Below are positions 1-8,763 of a stretch of DNA of 32,250 nucleotides, in pieces; the first letter of the stretch is position 1; the number at the start of each line of letters is the position of its first letter. The position numbers and the translations under genes are program-made. The stretch is from NCBI GenBank assembly GCA_018242565.1, contig JAFEBR010000006.1, positions 1-32,250 on the forward strand, in the 5' to 3' direction. The notes beneath the pieces were generated by a model, which was not told the DNA's origin, searched no databases, and saw only the letters and a program-made list of their open reading frames with translations. The DNA is from Planctomycetota bacterium (GTDB taxonomy: Bacteria > Planctomycetota > Planctomycetia > Planctomycetales > Planctomycetaceae).

Positions 1-307
1 ATGTGCGAATCCTTTCGAGGTCATGCACGAAATTCTATCAGGCTCAGGAAATTGGGGAGAGAGCATTTTGCGGCGGCGGAACGTGTGAGAGAGGCCGGTG
101 ACGAGGTGGTGGCGGAATCTCTGATTCACTGGCCGAGTGAACCGGCTGGCAGCAGGTTCCCGACGATTTGCAGAGAGGCACGCAGGGCCTAAAATCTCGG
201 TCCGCGGTGGCTGGTGGTCACTGACCGGTCGTCCTCATCCGGCGGATCGCGGCCGTGAATTCCTGGTTCCTCACATCGTTGCTCACGACTTGTCTTCTGC
301 GAAACCC
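1..307. other. Upstream region without a supportable gene
   Basis: A 63-codon frame starts at base 1 and the frame of the next gene is open from 137, but neither stretch resembles a known protein and no ribosome binding site sets a start. I treat it as the leader of the epimerase-like gene or the tail of something outside the window. Confidence 0.4.
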
Positions 308-1654
308 ATGACAGCGCACGCTCAATTCCCTGGTTCCCGACGTTCCCTCACATTGTTGTTGTGGCTGACGGCTGCGCTGTCGCTTGCGAATTGGTGCGCG
401 GCCGCCGATTTGACGCACCCGGCGAAAGCCACCCTGCGGGAATCGTCCCGGCAGTGTCGGCAGATTCTGAAGACGAGTGTGATCGACTTCTATCTGCCGG
501 CGTGTCTCGACCGCACCCACGGTGGTTACCTGGAATGGATGGAAGCTGACCGGTTCGTCGCACAAGGTGAGAAGTTCCTCACCCTGCAGGCCCGCCAGAT
601 CTGGTTTTTCAGCACCCTGGCGAGTCGGGGGGTGGAAAAGGAGTCGGCTCTCGCCGCTGCCCGAACCGGCTTTGAATTCCTGCAGGCGAAATTTCGGGAC
701 CCGACGCACGGCGGCTACTATGCCAAGGTCTCTGATGCCGGGGAGCCTCGCGACAAGCGGAAGCATGTCTACCTGAATGCCTTCGCACTGTATGCCTTGT
801 CGGCGTACTACCGGGCCACCAACGCCCCCGAGGCCCTGGAAGCAGCGCAGGCCCTGTTCCAGACCCTTGAGAAAAAAGCCCATGACGCCGGCCGCGGCGG
901 GTATCTCGAGTTCTTTGAGGAAGACTGGCAGCCGATTCTCGATCGAAACGTGCAGTCGTTCATCGGGCCCGGCGGGACGAAGACTTTCAATACGCATTTG
1001 CACGTGATGGAGGCGTTCGCCGAGTTGTATCGCGTCTGGCCCGATCCGCTCGTGCGGCAACGGTTGGACGAGTTGATCCTGGTGAATACGCAGACGGTGC
1101 GGTTGCCAGCGTTTGGGTGCAATGTGGATGCGTTCACCCTGGAGTGGGAACCGCTGCAGACTCCGCAAAACCTGCGGGCCAGTTATGGACACGATATTGA
1201 ATGTGCCTGGCTCGTGCTGGATGCCAGTCGTACGCTGGGGCATTCGCCGAAGCTCTTGCGGGGCTGGGCCGAAGGGTTGGTCGGCTACAGTCTGCGACAT
1301 GGTTTCGACCGTCAACAGGGCGGGTTCTTCTATACCGGGGCGCTGGGGAAACCGGCCGATGACACCACCAAGACATGGTGGGTGCAGGCGGAAGGCTTGG
1401 TGGCCTTGCTGGAGATGTATCGGCTGACCGGTGAGCCCCTGTACTTCGACAAGTTTCAGAAAACCCTGCAGTTTGTGGCGCAGCACCAGGTCGCCCCGGG
1501 GGGCAGTTGGTGGGCGTCCTGCGATGCCGCGGGCAAGCCTCTGAACTCCATCAAAACGTCGATGTGGCAGGGAGCGTACCATAATGGTCGCGCGATGCTG
1601 TTGTGCATCGACCTGCTCGAGGAACTGGCGGAAGGACGTCGGCCGACACCCTGA
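308..1654 (+). CDS. Secreted N-acylglucosamine 2-epimerase (AGE) family protein
   Basis: The 448-residue protein belongs to the (alpha/alpha)6-barrel AGE/cellobiose 2-epimerase superfamily, whose members interconvert N-acetylglucosamine and N-acetylmannosamine or epimerise glucose units. Visible family features are repeated HGGY/RGGYLEF/QGGFF turns, the THLHVMEAFAELYR helix, YGHDIECAW with the catalytic-type His, and WWVQAEGL. Family length is about 390-420, so the excess is N-terminal. The frame is open from 137, but the ATG at 308 is chosen because it is followed at once by a basic stretch and a hydrophobic segment ending in CAAAD, a convincing signal peptide. No clear Shine-Dalgarno is seen. 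Most AGE enzymes are cytoplasmic, so export is unusual. With the sialidase-like gene at 3230 it suggests amino-sugar or host-glycan breakdown; the exact substrate cannot be read from the sequence. Confidence 0.85.
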   Translation: MTAHAQFPGSRRSLTLLLWLTAALSLANWCAAADLTHPAKATLRESSRQCRQILKTSVIDFYLPACLDRTHGGYLEWMEADRFVAQGEKFLTLQARQIWFFSTLASRGVEKESALAAARTGFEFLQAKFRDPTHGGYYAKVSDAGEPRDKRKHVYLNAFALYALSAYYRATNAPEALEAAQALFQTLEKKAHDAGRGGYLEFFEEDWQPILDRNVQSFIGPGGTKTFNTHLHVMEAFAELYRVWPDPLVRQRLDELILVNTQTVRLPAFGCNVDAFTLEWEPLQTPQNLRASYGHDIECAWLVLDASRTLGHSPKLLRGWAEGLVGYSLRHGFDRQQGGFFYTGALGKPADDTTKTWWVQAEGLVALLEMYRLTGEPLYFDKFQKTLQFVAQHQVAPGGSWWASCDAAGKPLNSIKTSMWQGAYHNGRAMLLCIDLLEELAEGRRPTP

Positions 1655-1839
1655 TGGGGGGCGCGCGCTCGCTGGCACGGAAATCTGTGGTCGTGGAATT
1701 TCCCGCCAGGAATTTTCGGACGGCAGCCTGTGAGGGCGGGCACTGGCCGGTATATTAAGGGCCGTGAATGTGTGTGCCGACCCGTCGGTCGTTGCGTCGT
1801 CGTCCGGAGCGCCGGACACCTTTCGTCAGGAGTTCTGAA

Positions 1840-3216
1840 ATGCCTGTCGTTCTCAATCGACGCCAGATGTTGCGACAGGGGCTGTCCGTGCTGGGCGGGC
1901 TGTCGTTGCCGGGGTTGCTCAGGCTGCGTGCGACCGGGGCGGAACCGGCGCCGCGTCGGACCGCGCTCATTCTGGTCTGGTTGCCGGGCGGGGCCAGTCA
2001 TCTCGAGACGTATGATCCCAAGCCGGGAGCGACCAACGAGTACCGCGGACCGTTCGCCACCATTCCGACGGCGGTTCCAGGCATCCAACTTGGCGAACTG
2101 TTGCCCCACCACGCCCGGGTGGCTCAGCGGTTTTCGCTGCTGCGGTCGCTGGTGCACACTGGATTCTGTCATCAGCAGGGGACTCAGCAACTGCTGACGG
2201 GACATCCCGTTCGCGAGCTGAAACAGAAGCCCGATGACCCCGACCTGTTGTCGATCGCGCATTACCTGCGGCATGACGCGGCCCGTGAGTTGCCAAATTA
2301 CGTGGGGATTCCCGCCATCAATTATGGCGGTCCGGCGTATCTGGGGGGCGCGTATGAACCATTCACCATCTCGGGAGACCCGAACGCACCGCAGTTCCAG
2401 GTTCCCAACATCACGCTGTCGAGTGACGCCGAACAGGCCCGCATCCTGTCGCGGGTCGCCTTGAGCCGGCAATTCGACCGGTTCTCGCGAGCGGTCGATC
2501 AGCGAGCCACCATGGGGGCGGTCGATGCGTTTGATGTGCAGGCGCTGTCGCTGCTCACGGGGACTCGCGCCCGCGAAGCGTTTGACCTGTCGCGCGAAGA
2601 CGCCGGCACGCGCGAGCGGTATGGTCGCAACTCGTGGGGGCAGCAATTGCTGATGGCTCGTCGGCTGGTCGAGGCGGGCATCGACCTCGTGACTGTTCAG
2701 TTGGGTGGTCCATTGTGCGGGCGGGTTGGCAATTGGGACGACCATGCGGTCAACCATCACGTCTTCGACGCCCTCAAATACCGCTGCCAGTTTTTCGATC
2801 AGGGAGTCGCCGCGCTGATTGAAGACGTGTTTGCCCGCGGCCTCGATCAACGCACCCTGATTGTCGTCACCGGGGAATTCGGGCGGACCCCCAAAATCAA
2901 CTATCAGCCCAGCACGGGTGGCGGAATCGGCAGCGGTGCGACGGGAACGGTTCAGCCCGGGCGCGATCACTGGCCCTCGGCGACATCGCTTCTGTTCGCC
3001 GGTGGCGGAATTCCGGGGGGACAGGTGATCGGAGCGACCGACCCGCGGGGCGAACAAGTCGTTGATCGGCGGGTGACGACGGGAGATTTTCTGGCGACAC
3101 TGTACCGCCACCTGGGGATCGACGCCGAGCGGATTTCGGTGACCAACTTCGCGGGTCGACCGGTCCCGATTCTGCCCTATGGCGGACGGGCGATACCGGA
3201 ACTGACCTCTGGATGA
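1840..3216 (+). CDS. DUF1501 family protein with Tat-like signal
   Basis: This 458-residue protein is a member of DUF1501, a family abundant in planctomycetes and related in fold to alkaline phosphatase/sulfatase enzymes; its reaction is not established. The start is the ATG at 1840, with AGGAG at 1828-1832. A start at 1768 would add an Arg-rich stretch without sense. The N-terminus NRRQMLRQGL followed by a hydrophobic GGLSLPGLL segment is a Tat-type signal peptide, so export to the periplasm is likely. Family landmarks are LVWLPGGASHLETYDPKP near the start, the VVTGEFGRTPKIN metal-site-like motif, and the GRDHWPSATSLLFAGGGIPGG block near the C-terminus. It lies 186 bp after the epimerase and 13 bp before the sialidase-like gene, so co-transcription with the latter is likely. 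Confidence 0.92.
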   Translation: MPVVLNRRQMLRQGLSVLGGLSLPGLLRLRATGAEPAPRRTALILVWLPGGASHLETYDPKPGATNEYRGPFATIPTAVPGIQLGELLPHHARVAQRFSLLRSLVHTGFCHQQGTQQLLTGHPVRELKQKPDDPDLLSIAHYLRHDAARELPNYVGIPAINYGGPAYLGGAYEPFTISGDPNAPQFQVPNITLSSDAEQARILSRVALSRQFDRFSRAVDQRATMGAVDAFDVQALSLLTGTRAREAFDLSREDAGTRERYGRNSWGQQLLMARRLVEAGIDLVTVQLGGPLCGRVGNWDDHAVNHHVFDALKYRCQFFDQGVAALIEDVFARGLDQRTLIVVTGEFGRTPKINYQPSTGGGIGSGATGTVQPGRDHWPSATSLLFAGGGIPGGQVIGATDPRGEQVVDRRVTTGDFLATLYRHLGIDAERISVTNFAGRPVPILPYGGRAIPELTSG

Positions 3217-3229
3217 AACGAGGGGCGAG

Positions 3230-4399
3230 ATGAATCTGAGACAGAACCTGGTGTGCGTGATTGTCGTGGGCGCAGTCGCCTGTTTGAGTGGGCCCCCGGC
3301 CGTTGTCGCTCAAGAGGCCGGAGCCCCGCCGGGTAAAACCATCGTGACCGTGGCCCGCAGCACGCGCGACGTGCCCCGCAAAGGGGAAGGGGATGTCATT
3401 GAGTTGCGGGACGGGCGCCTGCTGCTGATCTATATGGAGTTTTCTGGCGATGGCAGTGATTTCGCCAAGACCCGGTTCGTCGCCCAGGAGTCGGCGGATG
3501 GGGGGCGCACGTGGGCCCGGCATCGAGTGATCACCGAAACGGCACCGAATGATCTCAACGTGTATTCACCCAATCTGATCCGAGGCCAGGATGGCAGCGT
3601 GCTGCTGCTGTTCATGCGGCAACATCGTCCGGGTGAACTGACCAACCATGTCTGGAAATCGACCGACGAAGGCCAGACGTTTACGCCGCTGGCCGAGTTT
3701 GTGCCTCGGCAGGATCTGGCACTCTGCAATGCGACGGTGAAACGGCTGGCCTCGGGACGCCTGCTGTTGCCCGCCAGTCCGCCGGCGCCGGGCAAACCGG
3801 CGGCCACCGGTCCCTATGTGGCCACCGCGCTGTACAGTGACGATGATGGCGCGCACTGGAAAGTCTCCCCATCGCCCATCGCGTTGCCGCTGCGCGGGGC
3901 CATGGAACCGCATGTCGAGCAGACCGCCGAAGGGCGCATCCTGATGGTCATGCGGAACCAGTTGGGCAAACTGCATCTGTCGGAATCGACGGATGATGGT
4001 GCGACCTGGAGTGAAGCGCGGGCGACCGAGCTGACGTCCCCCGAGTCGTGTCCCGAGCTGACGCGCATGCCTGGCTCCGCCGATCTGCTGTTGATCTGGA
4101 ACAATTCGTACGATCCGCAGTTCCGCTCGCACTATGGCAAACGCAGTCCCCTGACGGCTGCCATTTCGCGGGACCACGGAAAGACCTGGCAGCATGTCCG
4201 CAATATCGAAGACGATCCCCGTCGGGCCTTTTCGAATCCGGGGTGCCGGTTTACGAAAAACGGTCAGGCCATCCTCAATTATTGGACGTGCGAATATCTG
4301 CCGGACTGGTCCATGCAGGACATCATCGACCAGCGCGTGGCCATCATCGAGAAGGCCTGGTTTTACGGTCCCTCCAGCGAAACACAGATACCCAAATGA
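3230..4399 (+). CDS. Secreted sialidase-like BNR/Asp-box protein
   Basis: This 389-residue protein has a signal peptide (hydrophobic LVCVIVVGAVACL, then VVAQE) and a six-bladed sialidase-type propeller. At least five Asp-box (S-x-D-x-G-x-x-W/F) turns can be read: SADGGRTW, STDEGQTF, SDDDGAHW, STDDGATW and SRDHGKTW. Planctomycete proteins of this type are usually annotated as exo-alpha-sialidase; they would cleave terminal sialic acids or related sugars, although true sialidase activity is often untested. The start at 3230 has GAGGGGCGAG just upstream. The gene follows the DUF1501 gene by 13 bp, and its TGA overlaps the ATG of the next gene (ATGA at 4396-4399), so translational coupling is likely. 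Confidence 0.88.
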   Translation: MNLRQNLVCVIVVGAVACLSGPPAVVAQEAGAPPGKTIVTVARSTRDVPRKGEGDVIELRDGRLLLIYMEFSGDGSDFAKTRFVAQESADGGRTWARHRVITETAPNDLNVYSPNLIRGQDGSVLLLFMRQHRPGELTNHVWKSTDEGQTFTPLAEFVPRQDLALCNATVKRLASGRLLLPASPPAPGKPAATGPYVATALYSDDDGAHWKVSPSPIALPLRGAMEPHVEQTAEGRILMVMRNQLGKLHLSESTDDGATWSEARATELTSPESCPELTRMPGSADLLLIWNNSYDPQFRSHYGKRSPLTAAISRDHGKTWQHVRNIEDDPRRAFSNPGCRFTKNGQAILNYWTCEYLPDWSMQDIIDQRVAIIEKAWFYGPSSETQIPK

Positions 4400-5775
4400 G
4401 CCGTGCCGATTTCAGAAGTTCCTTCTTGCTGCTGGTGTGCCTGGGTTCTGTCTGCTGTGGCGGGCGCATGCAGGCCGCCGATCCGTCGTCGTCCGTCGTG
4501 CGGGATATCGCGACGCACCGCGAGTTGTTTGTCGATCGCTTTCTGATCGATCGCCTGGATCAGGTCGCGCTGAAGTTGCATGAGCCTCAACTGGCGCCCC
4601 CGATGACCGAACCCGCCGACAACCTGGAATATGGGACGGTCATTCGCGATGGCGACCTGTTTCGTCTGTACACCCGCGATGGACGGGGGGCCAAATTCGA
4701 TGGCGACGCACCGGAAGTCACCCGCTACTGTGAAAGTCGCGACGGGATTCACTGGACCCGGCCCAAGCTGGGTTTGTACGAAATCGATGGCAGCCGTGAC
4801 AACAACGTGATTCTGCACGAGTCGCCGTTCTGCCACAATTTTGCCCCGTTTCTCGATGCCCGCCCGGGTGTTCCCGCCGACGAACGCTTCAAGGCCCTGG
4901 CGGGGACAGTGAAATCGGGGCTGGTCGCTTTTCTCTCGGGCGACGGCATTCACTGGCGCAAGCTGCGGCCCGAACCGGTCATCACTTACACGCACGAATA
5001 CGCGTTCGATTCGCAGAACGTGGCCTTCTGGTCGGAAAGTGAAGGACAGTATGTCTGCTATTTCCGGCATTTCCTCGATAAGCAGTGGCGTTCGGTCTGC
5101 CGCACCACCTCGCGTGATTTTGTGACCTGGACCACGCCCGTGCCGTTGCGGCCGAACTTTCCTGGCGAGCATCTCTATACCACCCTGACTCAGCCGTATT
5201 TCCGAGCGCCGCAGATCTATGTGGCCACCCCCACCCGGTTTCACCCGGCTCGTGGCGAGAGCACCGATATCCTGTTCATGACGGCGCGCGGCGACAGCCC
5301 GTTTGATCGCACGTTCCGCGAGGCGTTCATCCGCCCGGGACTCGATCCCGCCCGCTGGGGTAATCGTTCCAATTACGCCGCCTGGAATCTGGTGCAGACG
5401 GGACCCACGGAGATGTCAATTTACACGACGCCGTTTCGGCGGTTCACGCTGCGACTCGATGGTTTGGCGTCAGTCCATGCGGGAGCCGACGCGGGGGAAA
5501 TGCTCACACACCCGCTGCGATTTTCCGGCAAGGAACTCGTCATCAACTACGCCACGAGTGCCGGGGGCAGCGTGCAGGTGGAACTACAACGGGCCAATGG
5601 ACAGCCGATTCCCGGTTTCACGCTGGCGGATTGTCGCTCTCTGACTGGTGACGCGATTGAACAAGTCGTGTCTTGGAAAAACGGGAGCGGACTGGCCGAG
5701 TTGGTGGGAGAACCGGTGCGCTTACGGTTCAAGCTGTTGGAAGCCGACGTGTTCGCCTTGCAGTTTCGGCCCTGA
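4396..5775 (+). CDS. Secreted GH32/GH43-like five-bladed propeller protein
   Basis: This 459-residue protein starts at the ATG overlapping the previous stop codon. The frame is open further upstream, to 4048, but that part is antisense-free shadow of the sialidase-like gene. It has a signal peptide (SSFLLLVCLGSVCCGG, then QAAD). After it comes RELFVDRFLIDRLDQVALKLHEP, an opening typical of a large planctomycete family annotated as glycosyl hydrolase family 32 N-terminal-like or hypothetical. Propeller-like segments follow (YCESRDGIHWTRPKLGL, FLSGDGIHWRKL, TSRDFVTWTTP), then a beta-sandwich-like C-terminus (LVINYATSAGGSVQVELQ). The substrate is unknown, but its coupling to a sialidase-like protein points to extracellular glycan degradation. 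Confidence 0.8.
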   Translation: MSRADFRSSFLLLVCLGSVCCGGRMQAADPSSSVVRDIATHRELFVDRFLIDRLDQVALKLHEPQLAPPMTEPADNLEYGTVIRDGDLFRLYTRDGRGAKFDGDAPEVTRYCESRDGIHWTRPKLGLYEIDGSRDNNVILHESPFCHNFAPFLDARPGVPADERFKALAGTVKSGLVAFLSGDGIHWRKLRPEPVITYTHEYAFDSQNVAFWSESEGQYVCYFRHFLDKQWRSVCRTTSRDFVTWTTPVPLRPNFPGEHLYTTLTQPYFRAPQIYVATPTRFHPARGESTDILFMTARGDSPFDRTFREAFIRPGLDPARWGNRSNYAAWNLVQTGPTEMSIYTTPFRRFTLRLDGLASVHAGADAGEMLTHPLRFSGKELVINYATSAGGSVQVELQRANGQPIPGFTLADCRSLTGDAIEQVVSWKNGSGLAELVGEPVRLRFKLLEADVFALQFRP

Positions 5776-5863
5776 GCCCGGCGACGGTTTGGGGGGACAG
5801 GAACTTCAGGGACTGGTGCGCGGCGTGCCTGCGGTTGCTTTGGTGCCGAATCGCCGCAGCGGG

Positions 5864-7435
5864 TCAACCGATGCGATAGGTCTGCCTCAAGTCCTCGGCG
5901 ACCCGGTGCAGTGCCGTCAGTTTCTGCTCGGCGACCTGGGCCGTATTCACCGGGTTGTCGGCGAACGTCGCGAACCCGCAATCGGGATTCAGCAGCACGC
6001 GCTGGGGGCCAAATAGCTGTAGTGCCCGCTCGGCTTTCTGGCGAATCGCATCGACGGGTTCGACAGTTGTGGTTTTCGGGTTGATCACTCCCACGCCGAT
6101 TCTCAGCCTTTCGGGGAGACGCGCCAGCACTTCGAGTTCGCCCGCCCGGGGCGTACAGAGTTCGAGCATCACCGTGCCGACCTGAATCTGCTGCAGATAA
6201 GGGAGCAGCGGCACGTAATTGCCCGTCAGGGCCACGCTTTCGTCGCGCGACCAGTTGCCCCGGCAGATATGTAAAGCGGTGCGTTCCACTGGGGCCTGTG
6301 CGATGACCTGGTTCAGTAAGGTCCAGGCGAACTCCAGTTCGGTGGCCGGGTCACGTCGGGCTCCCAGGGCACCGCACATGAAGGTGCGGTTTTGCCGGGC
6401 GGGATGGAAGACGACTTCCGTCAGCACCTTCTAATCAACCTCCACCACCGAGACTCCCGCCGCCAGCAGAGCGAACAATTCTTCTCGCAGCACACGCACG
6501 ATGTCCGCTGCCAGCGCCTCGCGCGAGGCGTAAGCCCGATCCGAAATGCATTCCATCCACATTGTCCGAGTCAGCAGGTACGGGCCGGGCAAGGCGACTT
6601 TGACCGGCTGCGTCGAAATCGAGCGGACGAACCGCGCCTCATCGACCGCCAGCGGCCGACTGCGTCCCAGGGGGCCGAAGACGGCGGGGTGTCGTACGGT
6701 TTCCGCCGGTACGTCGAGCGACCGCAATTCACGCTCGAACTCGGCTGGATCCTCGACGTAGGGAAGCAGGTCGGTAATGGGAATCAACTGGCAGTTGTCG
6801 AGAATGCCCCCCACGAAACTCGCATAGCTGTCACGCCGTTGCTCGCCATCGGTCACGACATCGACACCGGCCCGTTCCTGCGCGGCGACGCACAGTCGCA
6901 CGGCGTCATTGGCGGCCTCTTGAAAGTCGGCTTCGGACATCCGGCCGGAGACGTGCTCGTGCATGGCCGTCAGCATCCAGCGCGGCCGGGGCCAACTGCC
7001 GATGCCCATGACCGATAAGGGACGAATGGCGGGGGCCGGTGCCGCGTCTGGCAGTCGCTCGGGAATCGTGATGGCCCGGGGGCTGGCCGGTAAGGGCATA
7101 GCGGTGCGGGCTGAATCCGTGACCTTGGCTGCGGGAACGCTGTCGCCGGCGGTGGGGCGCCCGGTGAAGGGGCCGGTGAAGGGGCCTTTGCTGACCAGAA
7201 AGCTTCGCTGCTCTCCCTCGCGGACGCACGAGAGCAGTTCGTTGCGGGTCATGCGGCACCACGCCGGCAGGTCTTCTTCGACCGACGATTCCTGCGATTT
7301 GATCTCGAGCAGTTGCCCCGGTTGCAGCGGGTCAATGTGCTTGCGGATCAACAGCAACAGGCCGTTGCCGCAGTCGAGCGTGCCGCCGTCGAACGACACG
7401 GCGGCGGGCCAGGAATGGCGCGGGACATACTGCAT
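5864..7435 (-). pseudogene. TusA-like / cobalamin-independent methionine synthase core fusion, interrupted by in-frame TAG
   Basis: Read from the ATG at 7435, the frame has 523 codons with a single TAG at 6431-6433 (codon 335). Both sides are in the same frame, so this is a nonsense codon, not a frameshift. Residues 13-70 are a TusA-like sulfurtransferase domain (LDCGNGLLLLI with Cys22; EDLPAWCRMT with Cys60). A Pro/Ala-rich linker follows, then from about residue 138 a MetE C-terminal-like (UROD/MetE) TIM barrel starting MGIGSWPRP. The usual zinc ligands are all present after the stop: His389 and Cys391 (HICRGNW), Glu425 and Cys486 (NPDCGF). A product ending at 334 would lack them. In relatives the stop site normally reads Asp-Glu-Pro; here it is GAT-TAG-AAG. 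The gene follows the DsrE-like gene by 70 bp. It may be a recent pseudogene, an assembly error, or a readthrough case. Confidence 0.75.
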
Positions 7436-7505
7436 GACTGGTGCACCGAGGCTTTCTCAAATCCGCGTGGGCGACATGCACCCGGGGCGCGGAGCGATCG
7501 GCGAT

Positions 7506-7868
7506 TTAGAACGAGACCGAGGCGGCGTCGTCCGAGAGAAACTCGACGAGACGGGCCCCGCCCACGATGGTGGCTCCGGCGACGAGTTTCTTTTCGTCCA
7601 GATTGCGGCGTTTGAAGCAGGGGGAGCAGACAAAAATCTGGCCTCCGCCGGCGGCGAAGTTGGCCATCAGTTCCTTCAGCGGGGCGAAACCGGCTTCGTG
7701 GATGTCGTCGGCGTAGCCTTGTTCAGCCAGTCGGACCCCTTCGGCCATCAGGAAGACCATGGTTTCCTTTTCGGAACCGAGGGCCGCATTGGCGATGACG
7801 AATCCGACCGTGGCTTTGTCCGTGTCATTCTTGGCATAGGTCTGGGTGACGCAAAATTTTCCGGCCAT
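7506..7868 (-). CDS. DsrE/DsrF-like sulfur-relay family protein
   Basis: This 120-residue cytoplasmic protein has the size and pattern of the DsrE/TusD-like fold: VTQTYAKNDTDKATVGFVIANAALG at the N-terminus, then ETMVFLMAEGVRLAEQGYADDI, and FVCSPCFKRRNL, which carries two cysteines in the position used by family members to bind persulfide sulfur. The start at 7868 is preceded by GAGGAAG on the coding strand. It lies between two TusA-like partners, 18 bp after the stand-alone TusA-like gene and 70 bp before the TusA-MetE fusion, which is the expected context for passing sulfur between small carriers. The final acceptor is not known. Confidence 0.85.
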   Translation of the reverse strand: MAGKFCVTQTYAKNDTDKATVGFVIANAALGSEKETMVFLMAEGVRLAEQGYADDIHEAGFAPLKELMANFAAGGGQIFVCSPCFKRRNLDEKKLVAGATIVGGARLVEFLSDDAASVSF

Positions 7869-7886
7869 GAGAGCTTCCTCGCGAGG

Positions 7887-8120
7887 TCAATGGGGTTTAC
7901 GTTCGAGCACGAATTCGGGGGGGGGCGCACTGAGCAGCCGATGTCCCGTCATGCGGCACCACGCCGGCAAATCCTCAGGCACGCCGGGGTCGTGGGCAAT
8001 GAGCACGAATTGGGTACCGCCTGGTAAGGGCTTCAGACGCTGGCGCAATTCCAAAATCAATTCGCCACAGCCCATCTGACCGGCATCCCACCGCAGGGGA
8101 GTAGCGTTCTCGGCTGTCAT
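7887..8120 (-). CDS. TusA-like sulfur carrier protein
   Basis: The 77-residue protein has the length of TusA. It carries the persulfide cysteine in GQMGCGELILELRQRL and a second Cys in EDLPAWCRMTGH, which corresponds to the DIPGFC region of E. coli TusA. The usual Cys-Pro motif is Cys-Gly here, as in the TusA part of the fusion protein downstream, so both belong to one TusA subfamily. I chose the ATG at 8120 because GGAAGG lies at 8127-8132 on the coding strand; an upstream GTG at 8153 has no such site. First gene of the minus-strand sulfur-relay operon. Confidence 0.8.
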   Translation of the reverse strand: MTAENATPLRWDAGQMGCGELILELRQRLKPLPGGTQFVLIAHDPGVPEDLPAWCRMTGHRLLSAPPPEFVLERKPH

Positions 8121-8763
8121 GTCGTGCCTTCCGTCAGATTCATTTCGTGTCACTCTTCGTCAGTGTATCGCAGCGCCCGAAAGTTCTGAAGGATTGGAAT
8201 TCATGAATCGCGATCAACGTGTCTCGATCGGACGCAGTCAGAGGACTCGTGTGTCACATTCGCCAGGTTGAAAACGAAAGAAATTCTGGATGAAGACTGG
8301 CTGTTCGTGGTTGGCGTCCGGCCGTTGACATGGCGAACCGCCGTGCCGTAGACTTCGGGCGTATGAATCGGGCTGGCAACTTCGGGATGGAAACACTGTG
8401 CACAGAAGCATTCTTAACCTGATGGATCTCCGGTGGCAGGCGCGCTGCGTCTCGCCGGGGTTCACCTGAATGCGTTCTGCCCTCTAACTGCGTGCCAGTT
8501 GTTCTCAACTTCTTTCTGGCTGCTCCGCGCCCCTGATTTTTGGCGTGGAGTGCATCTGGCCTCCCTGTGCCAATACCGGCTCGACCGGATGCTGATGCCC
8601 TGTCGCGGGTGATTCCGCGGCGTGCCAGAAATTTCGCAGACCTCGGCTGACCCGTGCTGGTCAGACTGGCTTCGCTCAGGGCGGGTTCCCCAGGTATCCC
8701 GCCGTTTCGCAGAGAATGTGCGTCTTCAAACCGAATTCCGTCTCCCCTCGACTGGAGAATCTT
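8121..8763. other. Divergent intergenic region
   Basis: About 640 bp between the minus-strand sulfur-relay operon and the plus-strand DUF1559 gene. Frames on either strand look like noise. A weak promoter-like pair facing the DUF1559 gene is present: TTGACA at 8325-8330, an 18-bp spacer, and TAGACT at 8349-8354. This would leave a leader of about 400 nt. I see no RNA gene or repeat. Confidence 0.35.

Noticed and set aside
1-192. 63-codon frame at the window start
   Set aside because: No similarity, no visible ribosome site, and it overlaps the frame of the next gene.
218-3111. Long minus-strand frames opposite the epimerase and DUF1501 genes
   Set aside because: Low-complexity Arg/Pro/Gln-rich translations without domains, antisense to well-supported genes.
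6431-6433. TAG as pyrrolysine
   Set aside because: Nothing in the window supports Pyl decoding, the site is not a known Pyl site (those are in MtmB, MtbB, MttB), and the family normally has Glu here. Kept only as a check.
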